NCBI GenBank assembly: GCA_051000345.1
Contig: JBPCOJ010000009.1
Span: 1 to 64,000, forward strand
Direction: 5' to 3'
Origin: JBHENC01 sp051000345
GTDB lineage: Bacteria > Acidobacteriota > Blastocatellia > Pyrinomonadales > Pyrinomonadaceae
Length of the DNA: 64,000 nucleotides
Position 1 is the stretch's first letter; each line of letters starts with the position of its first letter. The notes beneath the pieces are model-generated. The model ran no database searches and was not told where the DNA came from. It saw nothing but the letters and a program-made list of their open reading frames with translations. A program made the position numbers and the translations under genes. Shown one piece after another: positions 43,281-52,551 of this stretch.

Positions 43281-43474
43281 TACGGTTGATTGCTCCTACA
43301 ATAAAATTTTTCGAGTGCGAGGCATCTTACAAGACGCAATGTCGAAGCGGCAATAACGAACTATTGGCCAACGCTTTCCGTTGACCGATGCTTCTGAATT
43401 TCAGAGCACGCATGGAATAGCTTTCGCAGTCCGATTGCCTTGATGCTTTCACGCTACGCTGCAAATTTCCTTTA

Positions 43475-44425
43475 GTGAATAATATCAAACAACTAAAATT
43501 CGCACGCCTCATATGTTTGTTCGTTTATGTGCTTGCTATCATTGCTTTGACAGCGTGTCGCCGCGCGGAGAATTGCACGCAGACTGACCCTGCGGCTTCG
43601 CGTGAAGTGGTGGACGAAGCGGGAAGGCATGTGCGCGTGCCGCTTCATCCGCAGCGCATCGTTTCGCTTGCGCCGAACTTAACGGAAATCGTTTACGCGC
43701 TCGGCGCGGGCGATAGGCTCGTCGGCGACACGACTTACTGCGATTACCCGGAAGCCGCCAAAGCAGTTGCGAAGGTCGGCGATACGCTGCATCCGAGCCT
43801 CGAGCGAATCATCGCGCTGCGCCCGGAATTGATTCTCGTTTCCACCGCCTCGCAGCTTGAAACCTTTACATCGCAATTACAGGAACGCTGCATCAGTGTT
43901 TACGTGACAGACCCGCATGATCTCGAAGCGGTATTCCGCTCGATTACTAATTTAGGCGAACTTCTTGACGAACATGAACAGGCCGGAACACTCGTCGCGG
44001 ACTTGCGCGCGCGCGCCGCAGTTGTCGAGCAATCTGTTGCGGGACAGTCGCCCGTCAAAGTCTTTTATCAATTATCGCGCGAGCCGCTTTACACGGCCGG
44101 GCGCGATTCCTTCGTCACCGATCTTATCAAACGCGCGGGCGGCGAATCCGTGACCGCAAATGTCGCCGGAGCATGGCCGCGCTACAGCGATGAAGCGGCG
44201 CTTGCGGCGCATCCCGAAGCGATTATTATGGCGAGCGAAGATGCGATGGGCACAGCATCGAGCACGGAATTGGCAGAGCCTCTCAAGCATTCTCCGGCGA
44301 ACGAAAACAAGCGCGTCTATACGATCAACGGCGAGCTGCTATCGCGTCCCGGCCCGCGACTAATAGACGGACTCGAACAACTGGCGCGCGCGCTGCATCC
44401 CGAAAGCTTCAATTCAAAACCGTGA
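43475..44425 (+). CDS. btuF: Cobalamin-type ABC substrate-binding lipoprotein (BtuF-like)
   Basis: This 316-aa protein starts at a GTG and has a lipoprotein signal (AIIALTACRR, lipobox LTAC). The BtuF/FecB-type fold starts PQRIVSLAPNLTEIVYALGAGDRLVGDTTYCDYP, a hallmark of vitamin B12-binding proteins, and continues with TLHPSLERIIALRPELIL. It would deliver corrinoid to the permease encoded next, whose GTG start overlaps the stop (GTGA). Related proteins bind haem or siderophores, so cobalamin is the best but not the only reading. I see no B12 riboswitch in the 194 bp upstream. Confidence 0.88.
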   Translation: MNNIKQLKFARLICLFVYVLAIIALTACRRAENCTQTDPAASREVVDEAGRHVRVPLHPQRIVSLAPNLTEIVYALGAGDRLVGDTTYCDYPEAAKAVAKVGDTLHPSLERIIALRPELILVSTASQLETFTSQLQERCISVYVTDPHDLEAVFRSITNLGELLDEHEQAGTLVADLRARAAVVEQSVAGQSPVKVFYQLSREPLYTAGRDSFVTDLIKRAGGESVTANVAGAWPRYSDEAALAAHPEAIIMASEDAMGTASSTELAEPLKHSPANENKRVYTINGELLSRPGPRLIDGLEQLARALHPESFNSKP

Positions 44426-45480
44426 GCGCAGAAACAAAACAGATTGCTTCGCCTGCAAGAGATTTGCGACGCGCGCACGCCACATTGCGGCGCACGCTTC
44501 GTGTTTGCATGTGGCTCGCGCTGGCGCTCGTATGCGTCGTTTTGCTTGCTTCCATCATTGGCGCGCAATCGCTTCCGGTGTGGGCTTCGTTGCGCGCTTT
44601 GCTGACGGCTGGCACGCTGACGGATTCGTTGACCGCCGAACAGCGCGCGATTCTTTTCGACGTGCGTTTGCCGCGCATACTGCTGGGCGGAATCGTCGGC
44701 GCGTCGCTCGCCACAGCGGGCGCAGGCTATCAAGCGCTTTTGCGCAATCCGCTGGCGGAACCGTATCTGCTCGGCATCTCGAACGGCGCGGCAGTCGGAA
44801 CAATGATCGCGCTTGTTTTCTTCGGCGCGCATGAGTGGAGCCGTCCCGTGCTGGCGTTTGCGGGAGCGCTTGGAGCAACATTTTTTGTTTATAGACTTGC
44901 GCGCGGGCGAACAGGCGGCGCGTCTCCCGCCAGATTGATTTTAGCGGGAGTGATTGTAACGACGTTTCTTTCGTCGGCAATCGTTTTTGTGACGACGCTG
45001 ATGGACGCGACGCGCATACGTTCGTTCACTTTTTGGCTGCTCGGCGATTTATCGAACTCTCCCGGCAATCTGCTTTATGTGGCTTTCGTCTCGGCGGCAA
45101 TCGGCATTTGCGTGCTGACGATCAACGCGCGTTCTTTGAATCTGTTAATGCTCGGCGAACGCGATGCCTTCGATCTCGGCGTGGAAGTCGAGCGCGTGCG
45201 CATAAGCGTATTTCTGGCGGCGAGCTTGCTGGTCGGTTCATCCGTCGCGGCGGGCGGATCGGTTGGCTATGTCGGGCTGGTCGTGCCGCATCTGGTGCGC
45301 TTGTCTTTAGGGAGCGATAACCGTTTGACGATTCCGGCGGCGGCGCTGGCGGGTGCGCTGTTCGTGATTCTCGCAGACACGATTGCCCGCACGGTGATTG
45401 CCCCGCGCGAATTGCCCGTCGGGGCGATTACAGCCTTGATCGGCGCGCCGCTTTTTATACTGCTGCTGAAAAGGGTTTAG
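44422..45480 (+). CDS. btuC: ABC transporter permease, BtuC/FecCD family
   Basis: This 352-aa membrane protein has about ten helices of the FecCD type. It has VRLPRILLGGIVGASLATAGAGYQALLRNPLAEPYLLGISNGAAVG, the family's central block, and VGYVGLVVPHLVRL near the C-terminal helices. It pairs with the BtuF-like protein and ATPase on either side. The GTG start overlaps the upstream stop by 4 bp, which indicates translational coupling. Confidence 0.93.
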   Translation: MSAETKQIASPARDLRRAHATLRRTLRVCMWLALALVCVVLLASIIGAQSLPVWASLRALLTAGTLTDSLTAEQRAILFDVRLPRILLGGIVGASLATAGAGYQALLRNPLAEPYLLGISNGAAVGTMIALVFFGAHEWSRPVLAFAGALGATFFVYRLARGRTGGASPARLILAGVIVTTFLSSAIVFVTTLMDATRIRSFTFWLLGDLSNSPGNLLYVAFVSAAIGICVLTINARSLNLLMLGERDAFDLGVEVERVRISVFLAASLLVGSSVAAGGSVGYVGLVVPHLVRLSLGSDNRLTIPAAALAGALFVILADTIARTVIAPRELPVGAITALIGAPLFILLLKRV

Positions 45481-45482
45481 CG

Positions 45483-46271
45483 ATGCTCGAAGCGCGCGGA
45501 ATCAGCGTCAACTACGGAACGCGCGAAGCATTGCGCGAAGTGAATTTGTGCGCCGTGCCGGGCGAGGTAACAGCAATCATAGGGCCGAACGGCGCGGGCA
45601 AGTCCAGCTTGATGCGCGCGCTCAACGGCAGTCTGGTAGTTGCGGGCGGCGAGGTATTGCTTGATGAAAAGCCTCTGCGCGATTACGCCAGACGCGAGAT
45701 CGGACGCCGCATCGCTGTGGTCGCGCAGGAAGCGGAACTGCGCTTTCCCGTGACCGTCACGGAGTTTGTGCTTGGCGGGCGTTACGCTTGGTCAGACGCA
45801 AGGGCGTGGGGCTGGGAAACAGCGCGAGACATTGAGGCGGCACAACAGGCGTTAAGCGAAACGGAGTTGGAGATGTTCGCGGCGCGGCGCATGGATGAAC
45901 TGTCGGGCGGCGAGAGACAGCGCGCTGTGATGGCGCGTGCGCTCGCCACCGAAGCAAATGTTTTTCTACTCGATGAGCCGACGGCGAATCTCGATCTCGC
46001 GCATCAGGCGGCGATGCTCAAGCTTGTGCGCGCGCGTTGCGACGAGCGACAAGCCGCCGCCATCGTCGTGACGCACGACTTGAATCTGGCGGCGGAGTTT
46101 GCGGATAGTGTGCTTTTGCTGAAGGCAGGAAAAACACTCGCAAGCGGCGCGGTGAACGAAGTGCTAACGCCCGAACTCTTGCGCGAAGCCTTCGACGTGC
46201 GCGTTTTGATCGACGCGCATCCGATCACGAAGAATCCGCGCGTCACACCTGTTTACGAAGCACGCCGATAA
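45483..46271 (+). CDS. btuD: ABC transporter ATPase, BtuD/FepC family
   Basis: This 262-aa ATPase energises the transporter. It has Walker A in IGPNGAGKSSLMRAL, the Q-loop near VVAQEAELRFPVTV, the signature LSGGERQR, Walker B VFLLDEPTANLDLAHQ and the switch His in VVTHDLNLAAEF. It starts 2 bp after the permease stop. The three genes form a complete importer without an outer-membrane receptor. Confidence 0.94.
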   Translation: MLEARGISVNYGTREALREVNLCAVPGEVTAIIGPNGAGKSSLMRALNGSLVVAGGEVLLDEKPLRDYARREIGRRIAVVAQEAELRFPVTVTEFVLGGRYAWSDARAWGWETARDIEAAQQALSETELEMFAARRMDELSGGERQRAVMARALATEANVFLLDEPTANLDLAHQAAMLKLVRARCDERQAAAIVVTHDLNLAAEFADSVLLLKAGKTLASGAVNEVLTPELLREAFDVRVLIDAHPITKNPRVTPVYEARR

Positions 46272-46301
46272 TAACTTTGAGCAGATGCGAAGTGCGTATC
46301 G

Positions 46302-46331
46302 TTGGGCAGAGATTTGAGCGAATGTTATAAT
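46302..46331 (+). promoter_or_regulatory. Sigma-70-like promoter for gatB
   Basis: TTGGGC (46302-46307), an 18-bp spacer, then a perfect TATAAT (46326-46331), 43 bp before the ATG at 46375. Confidence 0.55.
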
Positions 46332-46374
46332 TACGGCACCGAAGTTACTTTGATCGATTCAGGCAAACTTATTT

Positions 46375-47856
46375 ATGAAAAAAGGTTGGGAGGCTGTCAT
46401 CGGCCTAGAGGTTCACGCGCAACTCGGCACGGAATCGAAAATATTCTGCGGCTGTTCGACGCGCTTCGGTGACGAGCCGAACGCAAACACATGCCCTGTG
46501 TGTCTGGGGTTGCCGGGCGCGCTGCCCGTTTTGAACAAGCGAGTTATTGAACTCGGCGCGCGCGCGGCGCTGGCGCTCGGGCTACGCATCAACGAGCGTT
46601 CGATCTTCGCGCGCAAAAACTATTTTTACCCGGACTTGCCGAAGGGCTACCAAATCTCGCAATTCGATAAGCCGTTTTCTGAACAAGGCGAGTTGGAAAT
46701 TATGACTGCCGAACGCGATGAAGGCGGACACGCGCGCGAATGGAAACCGATGAAAATCGGCATCACGCGCCTTCATCTGGAAGAAGACGCAGGGAAAAAC
46801 GTGCACGAAGGTTTGCCGGACGTGGATCGTTATTCCTACATTGACTTGAACCGCGCCGGAACGCCGCTCGCGGAGATCGTCACGGAGCCGGATTTTCGCA
46901 CGTCATGGCAGGCTTATGATTACGTCAATCATGTTCGCCGCGCGCTGCAATGGGTCGGCGCAAGCGAGGCCGACATGGAGAAGGGAAATTTGCGCTGCGA
47001 AGCGAATGTTTCGGTGCGGCGCGAAGGCTCTACGGAGTTCGGCACGAAAGTCGAATTGAAGAATCTGAATTCCGTGCGTTTTATGCAGCGCGCAATCGAG
47101 TATGAAATCGAGCGCCATATAAATTTGATCGAAGCGGGCGGGCGCGTCGTGCAGGAAACTTTGCTGTGGGATGATCGCGCGAATGAAGCGCGTGCGATGC
47201 GCTCGAAGGAAGAGGCGCACGATTACCGTTATTTCCCGGAACCGGATTTGCCGCCGCTCGTCGTCACGAAAGAATTTATCGAGCGCGTGCGCGATGAAAT
47301 GCCGGAGTTGCCGGATATGCGCCGCACGCGTTTTATGAACGAATATGAACTTTCGTACAACGATGCCGCGCAACTAACTTCAGATCGCGCGCTCGCCGAT
47401 TATTATGAGCAAGCGGCGCGTGATTCAAATAATCCGCGCGCGGCAGCCAACTGGATCAAGACGGAATTATTGCGCGAGTTGGAAACAGCGAAACTCGACA
47501 TCGAAGACTCGCGCATCGCGCCGGAAGGCTTGGGCGAACTAATACGCTTCATTGATAACGGCACAATCAGCGGCAAGCAAGGCAAAGATGTTTTGACGGA
47601 AATGTTCGCAAGCGGCAAAAGCGCGCGCGACATCATTAACGAACAAGGTCTTGTGCAGGTCAGCGACACGGGTGAGATTGAAAGCGTTATCAGCGAGGTC
47701 ATCAACGCCAGCCCGCAGCAACTCGCGCAGTACCGCGCGGGCAAAGAAACGCTTTTCGGCTTTTTCGTCGGTCAGGTGATGAAAGCCTCGAAGGGAAAAG
47801 CGAATCCGAAAATAGTCAACGAATTGCTGCGCGAGAAACTCAACGAAAACAAGTAG
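46375..47856 (+). CDS. gatB: Aspartyl/glutamyl-tRNA amidotransferase subunit B
   Basis: This 493-aa protein contains GLEVHAQLGTESKIFCGCSTRFGDEPN, CPVCLGLPGALPVLN with the conserved Cys pairs, and DLNRAGTPLAEIVTEPD. The C-terminal GatB/YqeY domain holds KQGKDVLTEMFASGKSARDI. With GatA and GatC it converts mischarged Glu-tRNA(Gln) or Asp-tRNA(Asn) to the amidated forms. GatA and GatC are not in the window. The SDR gene starts 9 bp after its stop. Confidence 0.96.
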   Translation: MKKGWEAVIGLEVHAQLGTESKIFCGCSTRFGDEPNANTCPVCLGLPGALPVLNKRVIELGARAALALGLRINERSIFARKNYFYPDLPKGYQISQFDKPFSEQGELEIMTAERDEGGHAREWKPMKIGITRLHLEEDAGKNVHEGLPDVDRYSYIDLNRAGTPLAEIVTEPDFRTSWQAYDYVNHVRRALQWVGASEADMEKGNLRCEANVSVRREGSTEFGTKVELKNLNSVRFMQRAIEYEIERHINLIEAGGRVVQETLLWDDRANEARAMRSKEEAHDYRYFPEPDLPPLVVTKEFIERVRDEMPELPDMRRTRFMNEYELSYNDAAQLTSDRALADYYEQAARDSNNPRAAANWIKTELLRELETAKLDIEDSRIAPEGLGELIRFIDNGTISGKQGKDVLTEMFASGKSARDIINEQGLVQVSDTGEIESVISEVINASPQQLAQYRAGKETLFGFFVGQVMKASKGKANPKIVNELLREKLNENK

Positions 47857-47865
47857 GGAGAAACG

Positions 47866-48588
47866 ATGAATCTTAAAGGCAAGACGGCGATTGTCACGGG
47901 CGGAACAAAAGGCATCGGGCGCGCCATCAGTGAAGCTCTTTTGCGTGAGGGCGTCAATGTCTGTATCAGCGCGCGGCACGCAAACGAGATTGAAGAAACC
48001 GTCCGCGCGCTCGGCGAAACGGGCGAAGGACAACTTACCGGCGCGGTGGCGGACGTGCGCGATTACGACGCAGTGAAGGCTTTGATTCAGCACGCCGTCG
48101 AAGAGTTTGGCGGCGCGGATATTCTCATCAACAACGCGGGCATAGGAAAGTTCGGGAAGCTCGAAGAAACATCGCCGGAAGATTTCCGCGCCGTGCTGGA
48201 AACGAATCTCTTCGGCGTTTTCTATTGTTGCCACGAAGCGATACCTGCGATGAAGAAGCGCGGCGGCGGCTACATCATCAATATCTCTTCGCTCGCCGGA
48301 ACCAACGCGCATCCCAAAATGACCGCCTACAACGCTTCCAAGTTCGCCCTCAACGGATTAAGCGAAGCCCTCATGCAAGAGGTTCGTCAGGACAACATCA
48401 AAGTCAGTTACATCATGCCCGGCTCTGTCAATACGTATTTCAATGACGGCGAACCGGACGCTAATAACTCTTGGGAATTGCAGCCCGAAGACATCGCGCG
48501 CGTCGTCCTCAATCTATTGCATCACGACGAACGCAGCCTGCCGAGCCGCGTCGAAATTCGTCCGAGCAAGCCACCGCAGAAAACATAG
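47866..48588 (+). CDS. SDR-family oxidoreductase
   Basis: This 240-aa classical SDR has TGGTKGIGRAISEALLREG, NNAGIGKFGKLEE, ISSLAGTNAHPKM and YNASKFALNG with the Tyr-Lys pair. It has a GGGAGAAACG ribosome-binding site and starts 9 bp after gatB, so it is likely cotranscribed. The sequence resembles 3-oxoacyl-ACP reductase and general ketoreductases. No substrate can be given. Confidence 0.85.
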   Translation: MNLKGKTAIVTGGTKGIGRAISEALLREGVNVCISARHANEIEETVRALGETGEGQLTGAVADVRDYDAVKALIQHAVEEFGGADILINNAGIGKFGKLEETSPEDFRAVLETNLFGVFYCCHEAIPAMKKRGGGYIINISSLAGTNAHPKMTAYNASKFALNGLSEALMQEVRQDNIKVSYIMPGSVNTYFNDGEPDANNSWELQPEDIARVVLNLLHHDERSLPSRVEIRPSKPPQKT

Positions 48589-48662
48589 CGCGAGGGAGAC
48601 GGTCGAGCGTAATTTCTTTGCCGCAGATTATGTGGCGTTGAAGCGAGAGGAGAAAATAAATC

Positions 48663-49085
48663 GTGATTGATTTAGGCGCTTACAAAGAGAAGTTTGCTGA
48701 AAGCGGTCTGCGCATCTTTCGGCGTGCAGTTGACGAAGCGCGCCGTCGAAATCAGAACTACGTTTCAATCGGGCATATCATTCAGGCTGTGGCGCTGGAA
48801 GACGCGGCTGCGTTCGGCGGATTCTTGGAGAATTTGCGTGTATTTCATACCTCGAAATCCGGCTTAACGTCGCTGGTTGAAATGAAGATTGAAGAATTAG
48901 TTGAAAGCAGCCCGCGCTATGAAGGACACGGCGTGCGTCTCGACCCGGGTACGATTAAGTTATTGAAGCGTGCGTTGCGTAAGGCGCGAGAGCAGGGACG
49001 CGAACGAATCGAAGCAATCGATCTAATACAGTTGTTTACATACAAACCTTACGTCCTCTCTAACCAAACATCTCGCTTTGAGTGA
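48663..49085 (+). CDS. Stand-alone Clp N-terminal (Clp-R) domain protein
   Basis: This 140-aa protein starts at a GTG. ESGLRIFRRAVDEARRRNQNYVSIGHIIQAVAL matches the first of the two repeats of the ClpA/ClpB N-terminal domain, and LDPGTIKLLKRALRKAREQGRERIEAIDLIQL the second. There is no AAA+ module, so it cannot unfold proteins on its own. Such single domains may bind adaptors or substrates, or act as a decoy for Clp ATPases. It follows the SDR gene on the same strand, 74 bp downstream. Confidence 0.75.
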   Translation: MIDLGAYKEKFAESGLRIFRRAVDEARRRNQNYVSIGHIIQAVALEDAAAFGGFLENLRVFHTSKSGLTSLVEMKIEELVESSPRYEGHGVRLDPGTIKLLKRALRKAREQGRERIEAIDLIQLFTYKPYVLSNQTSRFE

Positions 49086-49139
49086 TGAGCAGTGCGCTCT
49101 TATACCATCACACCACTGCGTTATTTGCGCGTTGATGAT

Positions 49140-50282
49140 TTAGATGCGAGGCATCAACGCATCGCGGGCGGCACAGACTAATTGTAAAGCATCGCCCGTC
49201 GTCGCGGCGTGAGCGGTGAGGTGTCCCATCTTGCGGCCTTTGTGCGGCTGGTGCTTGCCGTAGAGATGAAGCTTGACGTTTGGAAAGGCAGCGGCGGCGC
49301 GCCAGTCGGGTTCGCCTGCGTCCCACAGATCGCCCAAGAGATTCGCCATCGCCGCCGGACGAAGCAGTTCGGTTGAGCCGAGCGGCAATCCGCAGACGGC
49401 GCGCAGTTGCTGCTCGAATTGGCTCGTCACGCAGGCGTCAATCGTGAGATGCCCGCTGTTGTGCGGGCGCGGCGCGAGTTCGTTGACGAAAATCTGTCCA
49501 TCGCGCGCGAGAAAAAATTCGACGCAGAGCACGCCGATGATTTGTAGTTGTTCAAGTATGCTGTGGGCTATTTCGGTGGCCTGTTGGCAGAGCGGCGCGG
49601 GTATGTTGGCGGGCGCAATCGAAGTGTCTAGGATGTGTTGGCGGTGGACGTTTTCGATGACGCCGTAATCGATTGTCTGATTATCTGCGCCGCGCGCGGC
49701 AACGACGGAAACCTCGCGTTCCAAGTCAACGAACTTCTCTAGCACCGCTTCTTCGCCATTAAGTGCTTGATACGCTTTTTCCGCTTCGGTTAATGATGTG
49801 ATCCGCGTTTGACCTTTGCCGTCGTAGCCCCATCCGGCGGTTTTCAGCACGGCGGGAAATCCTAAAATCCTCAAGCCTTCGCGCAAGTCTTCGATGGAAT
49901 TGACGGCATGAAAAGGCGTCATGGGAAAACCGCCTGCGCGTAGAAAATTCTTTTCACGCAAGCGGTGTTGTGTAGTGTGCAGGACGATGCCGCCGGGACG
50001 CACTGCGACATATTCGGAGACGACTTCGACGGTGCGTGCCGGGATGTTTTCAAACTCGAAGGTCGTCACGTCCACATCCTGCGCGAAACGACGCACAGCA
50101 TCCAGATCGTCGTAGGACGCGGTGATTTCTACGTCCGCGACTTGGCCTGTGGGCGTGTCCGTTTCCGGCGAGAAGGTGTGAACGCGATAGCCCATGCGGC
50201 GCGCAGCCATGGCGAACATGCGCCCGAGTTGGCCGCTGCCGAGCACGCCGACAATTGCGCCGGGAAGAATCGTGCGCGTCAC
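49140..50282 (-). CDS. purK: 5-(Carboxyamino)imidazole ribonucleotide synthase
   Basis: This 380-aa ATP-grasp protein converts AIR, ATP and bicarbonate to N5-CAIR in purine synthesis. It has [21 protein letters not shown], the ATP-grasp loop [20 protein letters not shown] and [29 protein letters not shown]. The GTG start forms a 4-bp GTGA overlap with the purE stop, so the two enzymes, which act in series, are coupled. Confidence 0.96.
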   Translation of the reverse strand: MTRTILPGAIVGVLGSGQLGRMFAMAARRMGYRVHTFSPETDTPTGQVADVEITASYDDLDAVRRFAQDVDVTTFEFENIPARTVEVVSEYVAVRPGGIVLHTTQHRLREKNFLRAGGFPMTPFHAVNSIEDLREGLRILGFPAVLKTAGWGYDGKGQTRITSLTEAEKAYQALNGEEAVLEKFVDLEREVSVVAARGADNQTIDYGVIENVHRQHILDTSIAPANIPAPLCQQATEIAHSILEQLQIIGVLCVEFFLARDGQIFVNELAPRPHNSGHLTIDACVTSQFEQQLRAVCGLPLGSTELLRPAAMANLLGDLWDAGEPDWRAAAAFPNVKLHLYGKHQPHKGRKMGHLTAHAATTGDALQLVCAARDALMPRI

Positions 50283-50854
50283 TGAAGCTTTGCTCCGAGA
50301 GCTTTTTGCGTTTGCGCTTCGCGGAATTCGCGCAATGTTTCGCGTAAGTGCGGGCGCTTGGCAGAGAGTATGCTGACGGCGAGAAGGGCGGCGTTGGTTG
50401 CGCCCGCATGACCTATGGCGAGAGTTGCGACGGGAATTCCGGCGGGCATTTGCACAATCGAGAGCAGGGAATCCATGCCTTTGAGCGCGCGGCTTTCGAC
50501 GGGCACGCCGAGCACGGGCAACACGGTTTGCGCGGCGATCATGCCGGGCAAATGCGCTGCCCCTCCCGCGCCCGCGATGATTACTTCAATGCCGCGCGCT
50601 TCTGCTTCCAATGCAAACTCTGACATTAAAGCGGGCGTGCGATGCGCCGAGACGACGCGGCATTCGTGCGGCACTTTGAACTCGGTCAAGACTTCATCGG
50701 CGCGCCGCATCGTTTCCCAATCCGATGCGCTGCCCATCACGACGGCGACGAGCGGCAACACGGAAGGCGAAGGGCGAAGGATGGAAGCGGAATCCCTTTT
50801 CTCTTTTTTGGATTCAGGTACGGACGCCGCGCGCTTTGTTCTTCCAGTCTTCAT
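50279..50854 (-). CDS. purE: N5-carboxyaminoimidazole ribonucleotide mutase
   Basis: This 191-aa protein has [37 protein letters not shown] and [29 protein letters not shown], the class I PurE signature. It converts the N5-CAIR made by PurK to 4-carboxy-AIR. The first 30 residues are Lys/Arg/Ser-rich and not conserved in the family; the ATG at 50854 is the only start that fits, though a later one would trim this tail. Confidence 0.95.
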   Translation of the reverse strand: MKTGRTKRAASVPESKKEKRDSASILRPSPSVLPLVAVVMGSASDWETMRRADEVLTEFKVPHECRVVSAHRTPALMSEFALEAEARGIEVIIAGAGGAAHLPGMIAAQTVLPVLGVPVESRALKGMDSLLSIVQMPAGIPVATLAIGHAGATNAALLAVSILSAKRPHLRETLREFREAQTQKALGAKLQ

Positions 50855-50883
50855 CTTTCACCCCTTCGCCTTTATCTTTCTGC

Positions 50884-52338
50884 CTACTGTCCGGCGGCGA
50901 GGGAGTATCCGGCCTGTCCGTCGAAGGTGTAAAGATTTTCCGTTTTGATGAAATCGTAGCCCGCTTCGTTGAAGCGATTGAGCAGAGTGATGATTTGTTC
51001 GTGCTTGATGGATGCGCCGTCTGTTTGCGCCATAAAGCGGCAACGAAATTGATCGCTCAAGTGCGTTTCGGACATACCGCCGGGATAAACTTTAACGCCG
51101 CGATTGCTAATCATCACGAGCTTCAAATCTTTGCCGCCGAACTCTTTGATCGCATCGCCGAGTTTGTCTGCTTTGCCTTCCTTCCAATCGACGTATACGT
51201 CAGCGCCGACAAGCTCTTTTTTCTCTTTCGGGCGCTCTTGTTGTGAGCGGCTGGTCGTAGCAGTTTCGCCGCCTGATTTATAGGAAACTGCTTTGAGCGT
51301 TTGCGGCTTCTGTCCGAGTCTTTCGATAACGGCGTCGGCAAATTCGCGCGTGCCGACTTTTTGTTTGCTGACCGTTTCATCGTAGATGTCGTAAGTATGC
51401 ACGCCGTCTTCGATGGCGCGCAGCCATGCGTTATGAACGCGCTCCGCGATGTCCGTTTGCTTGATGTGAACGAGCATCATTACTGCGCCGAGCAGCAGGC
51501 CGGACGGATTGGCGAGATTTTGCCCGGCGCGACGCGGCGCAGAACCGTGAATCGCCTCGAACATCGAAACGTGTTCACCGATGTTTGCGGAACCGGCGAG
51601 GCCGACTGATCCGGCGATCTGCGCGGCAACGTCCGACAAAATATCGCCGTAGAGATTCGGCATCACGATGACATCGAAGGCTTCGGGCGTGTCCGCCATC
51701 TTCGCCGCGCCGATGTCCACAATCCAGTGCTCGTTTTCGATGTTCGAGTATTCGGCGGCAATCTCGTCGAAGACCTTATGGAAAAGGCCATCGGTGATTT
51801 TCATGATGTTGTCTTTGGTGAAGCACGTCACTTTTTTGCGACTGTTATTGCGCGCATACTCGAAGGCATAGCGGACGATCTTTTCACAGCCGGGACGCGA
51901 AATATATTTCAGGCATTCGGTCATTTCTTCCGATTGACGATACTCGATGCCAGCATACAAGTCTTCTTCGTTTTCGCGGACAATGACGACATTCATCACA
52001 GGATGTTTGGTTTCGACAAACGGATAATAGGAAACGCACGGGCGCACGTTGGCGTAGAGGCCGAGAGTTTTGCGGACGGTGACGTTGAGGCTTTTGAAGC
52101 CGCCGCCTTGCGGAGTCGTAATCGGCGCTTTCAAGAAAACTTTGGTGCGGCGCAAGCTGTCCCACGCGCTCGGCTCGATGCCTGCGGTGTTGCCTGCGAG
52201 ATAAACCTTTTCGCCGATGTCGATTGTTTCAATATCGAGCTTTGCGCCCGCCGCTTGAATAATGCGCAGCGTTGCGTCCATGATTTCCGGGCCGATTCCA
52301 TCGCCGTGCGCGACGGTGATAGCAGTATTATTCGCCAT
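50884..52338 (-). CDS. icd: Isocitrate dehydrogenase (long, Thermus-type)
   Basis: This 484-aa decarboxylating dehydrogenase opens with ITVAHGDGIGPEIMDATLRI and has KSLNVTVRKTLGLYANVRPC, DIVENEEDLYAGIE-like IVRENEEDLYAG, MPNLYGDILSDVAAQIAG and FEAIHGSAPRRAG. After the catalytic core (about residue 340) it carries a 140-residue extension with KKELVGADVYVDWKEG and LVMISNRGVKVYPGG, as in Thermus thermophilus isocitrate dehydrogenase. The cofactor is not fixed by eye. It ends 30 bp before purE, so the three minus-strand genes may be cotranscribed. Confidence 0.92.
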   Translation of the reverse strand: MANNTAITVAHGDGIGPEIMDATLRIIQAAGAKLDIETIDIGEKVYLAGNTAGIEPSAWDSLRRTKVFLKAPITTPQGGGFKSLNVTVRKTLGLYANVRPCVSYYPFVETKHPVMNVVIVRENEEDLYAGIEYRQSEEMTECLKYISRPGCEKIVRYAFEYARNNSRKKVTCFTKDNIMKITDGLFHKVFDEIAAEYSNIENEHWIVDIGAAKMADTPEAFDVIVMPNLYGDILSDVAAQIAGSVGLAGSANIGEHVSMFEAIHGSAPRRAGQNLANPSGLLLGAVMMLVHIKQTDIAERVHNAWLRAIEDGVHTYDIYDETVSKQKVGTREFADAVIERLGQKPQTLKAVSYKSGGETATTSRSQQERPKEKKELVGADVYVDWKEGKADKLGDAIKEFGGKDLKLVMISNRGVKVYPGGMSETHLSDQFRCRFMAQTDGASIKHEQIITLLNRFNEAGYDFIKTENLYTFDGQAGYSLAAGQ

Positions 52339-52551
52339 GTTTCTTTGAGAACCTTTCAGTTATTATAAAATTTCCGCGACAGTGTATCACGACGTTTCCG
52401 CGCAGGTCAGCCTTGCAAACCGAAGCAGCAAACACAAAACTTCGCAGGCCATTGGGTGGTACAAATACGGACACGAATTTCGCTTGACCGCATCGCGCCA
52501 ACAGTGCGAATGTTACGCCGCACTATTTGAATAATAAGGATGGAAGTAAAG

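Noticed and set aside
43281..43474. Cobalamin riboswitch upstream of the BtuF-like gene
   Set aside because: No B12-box-like conserved core could be found by eye; a covariance search is needed to be certain.
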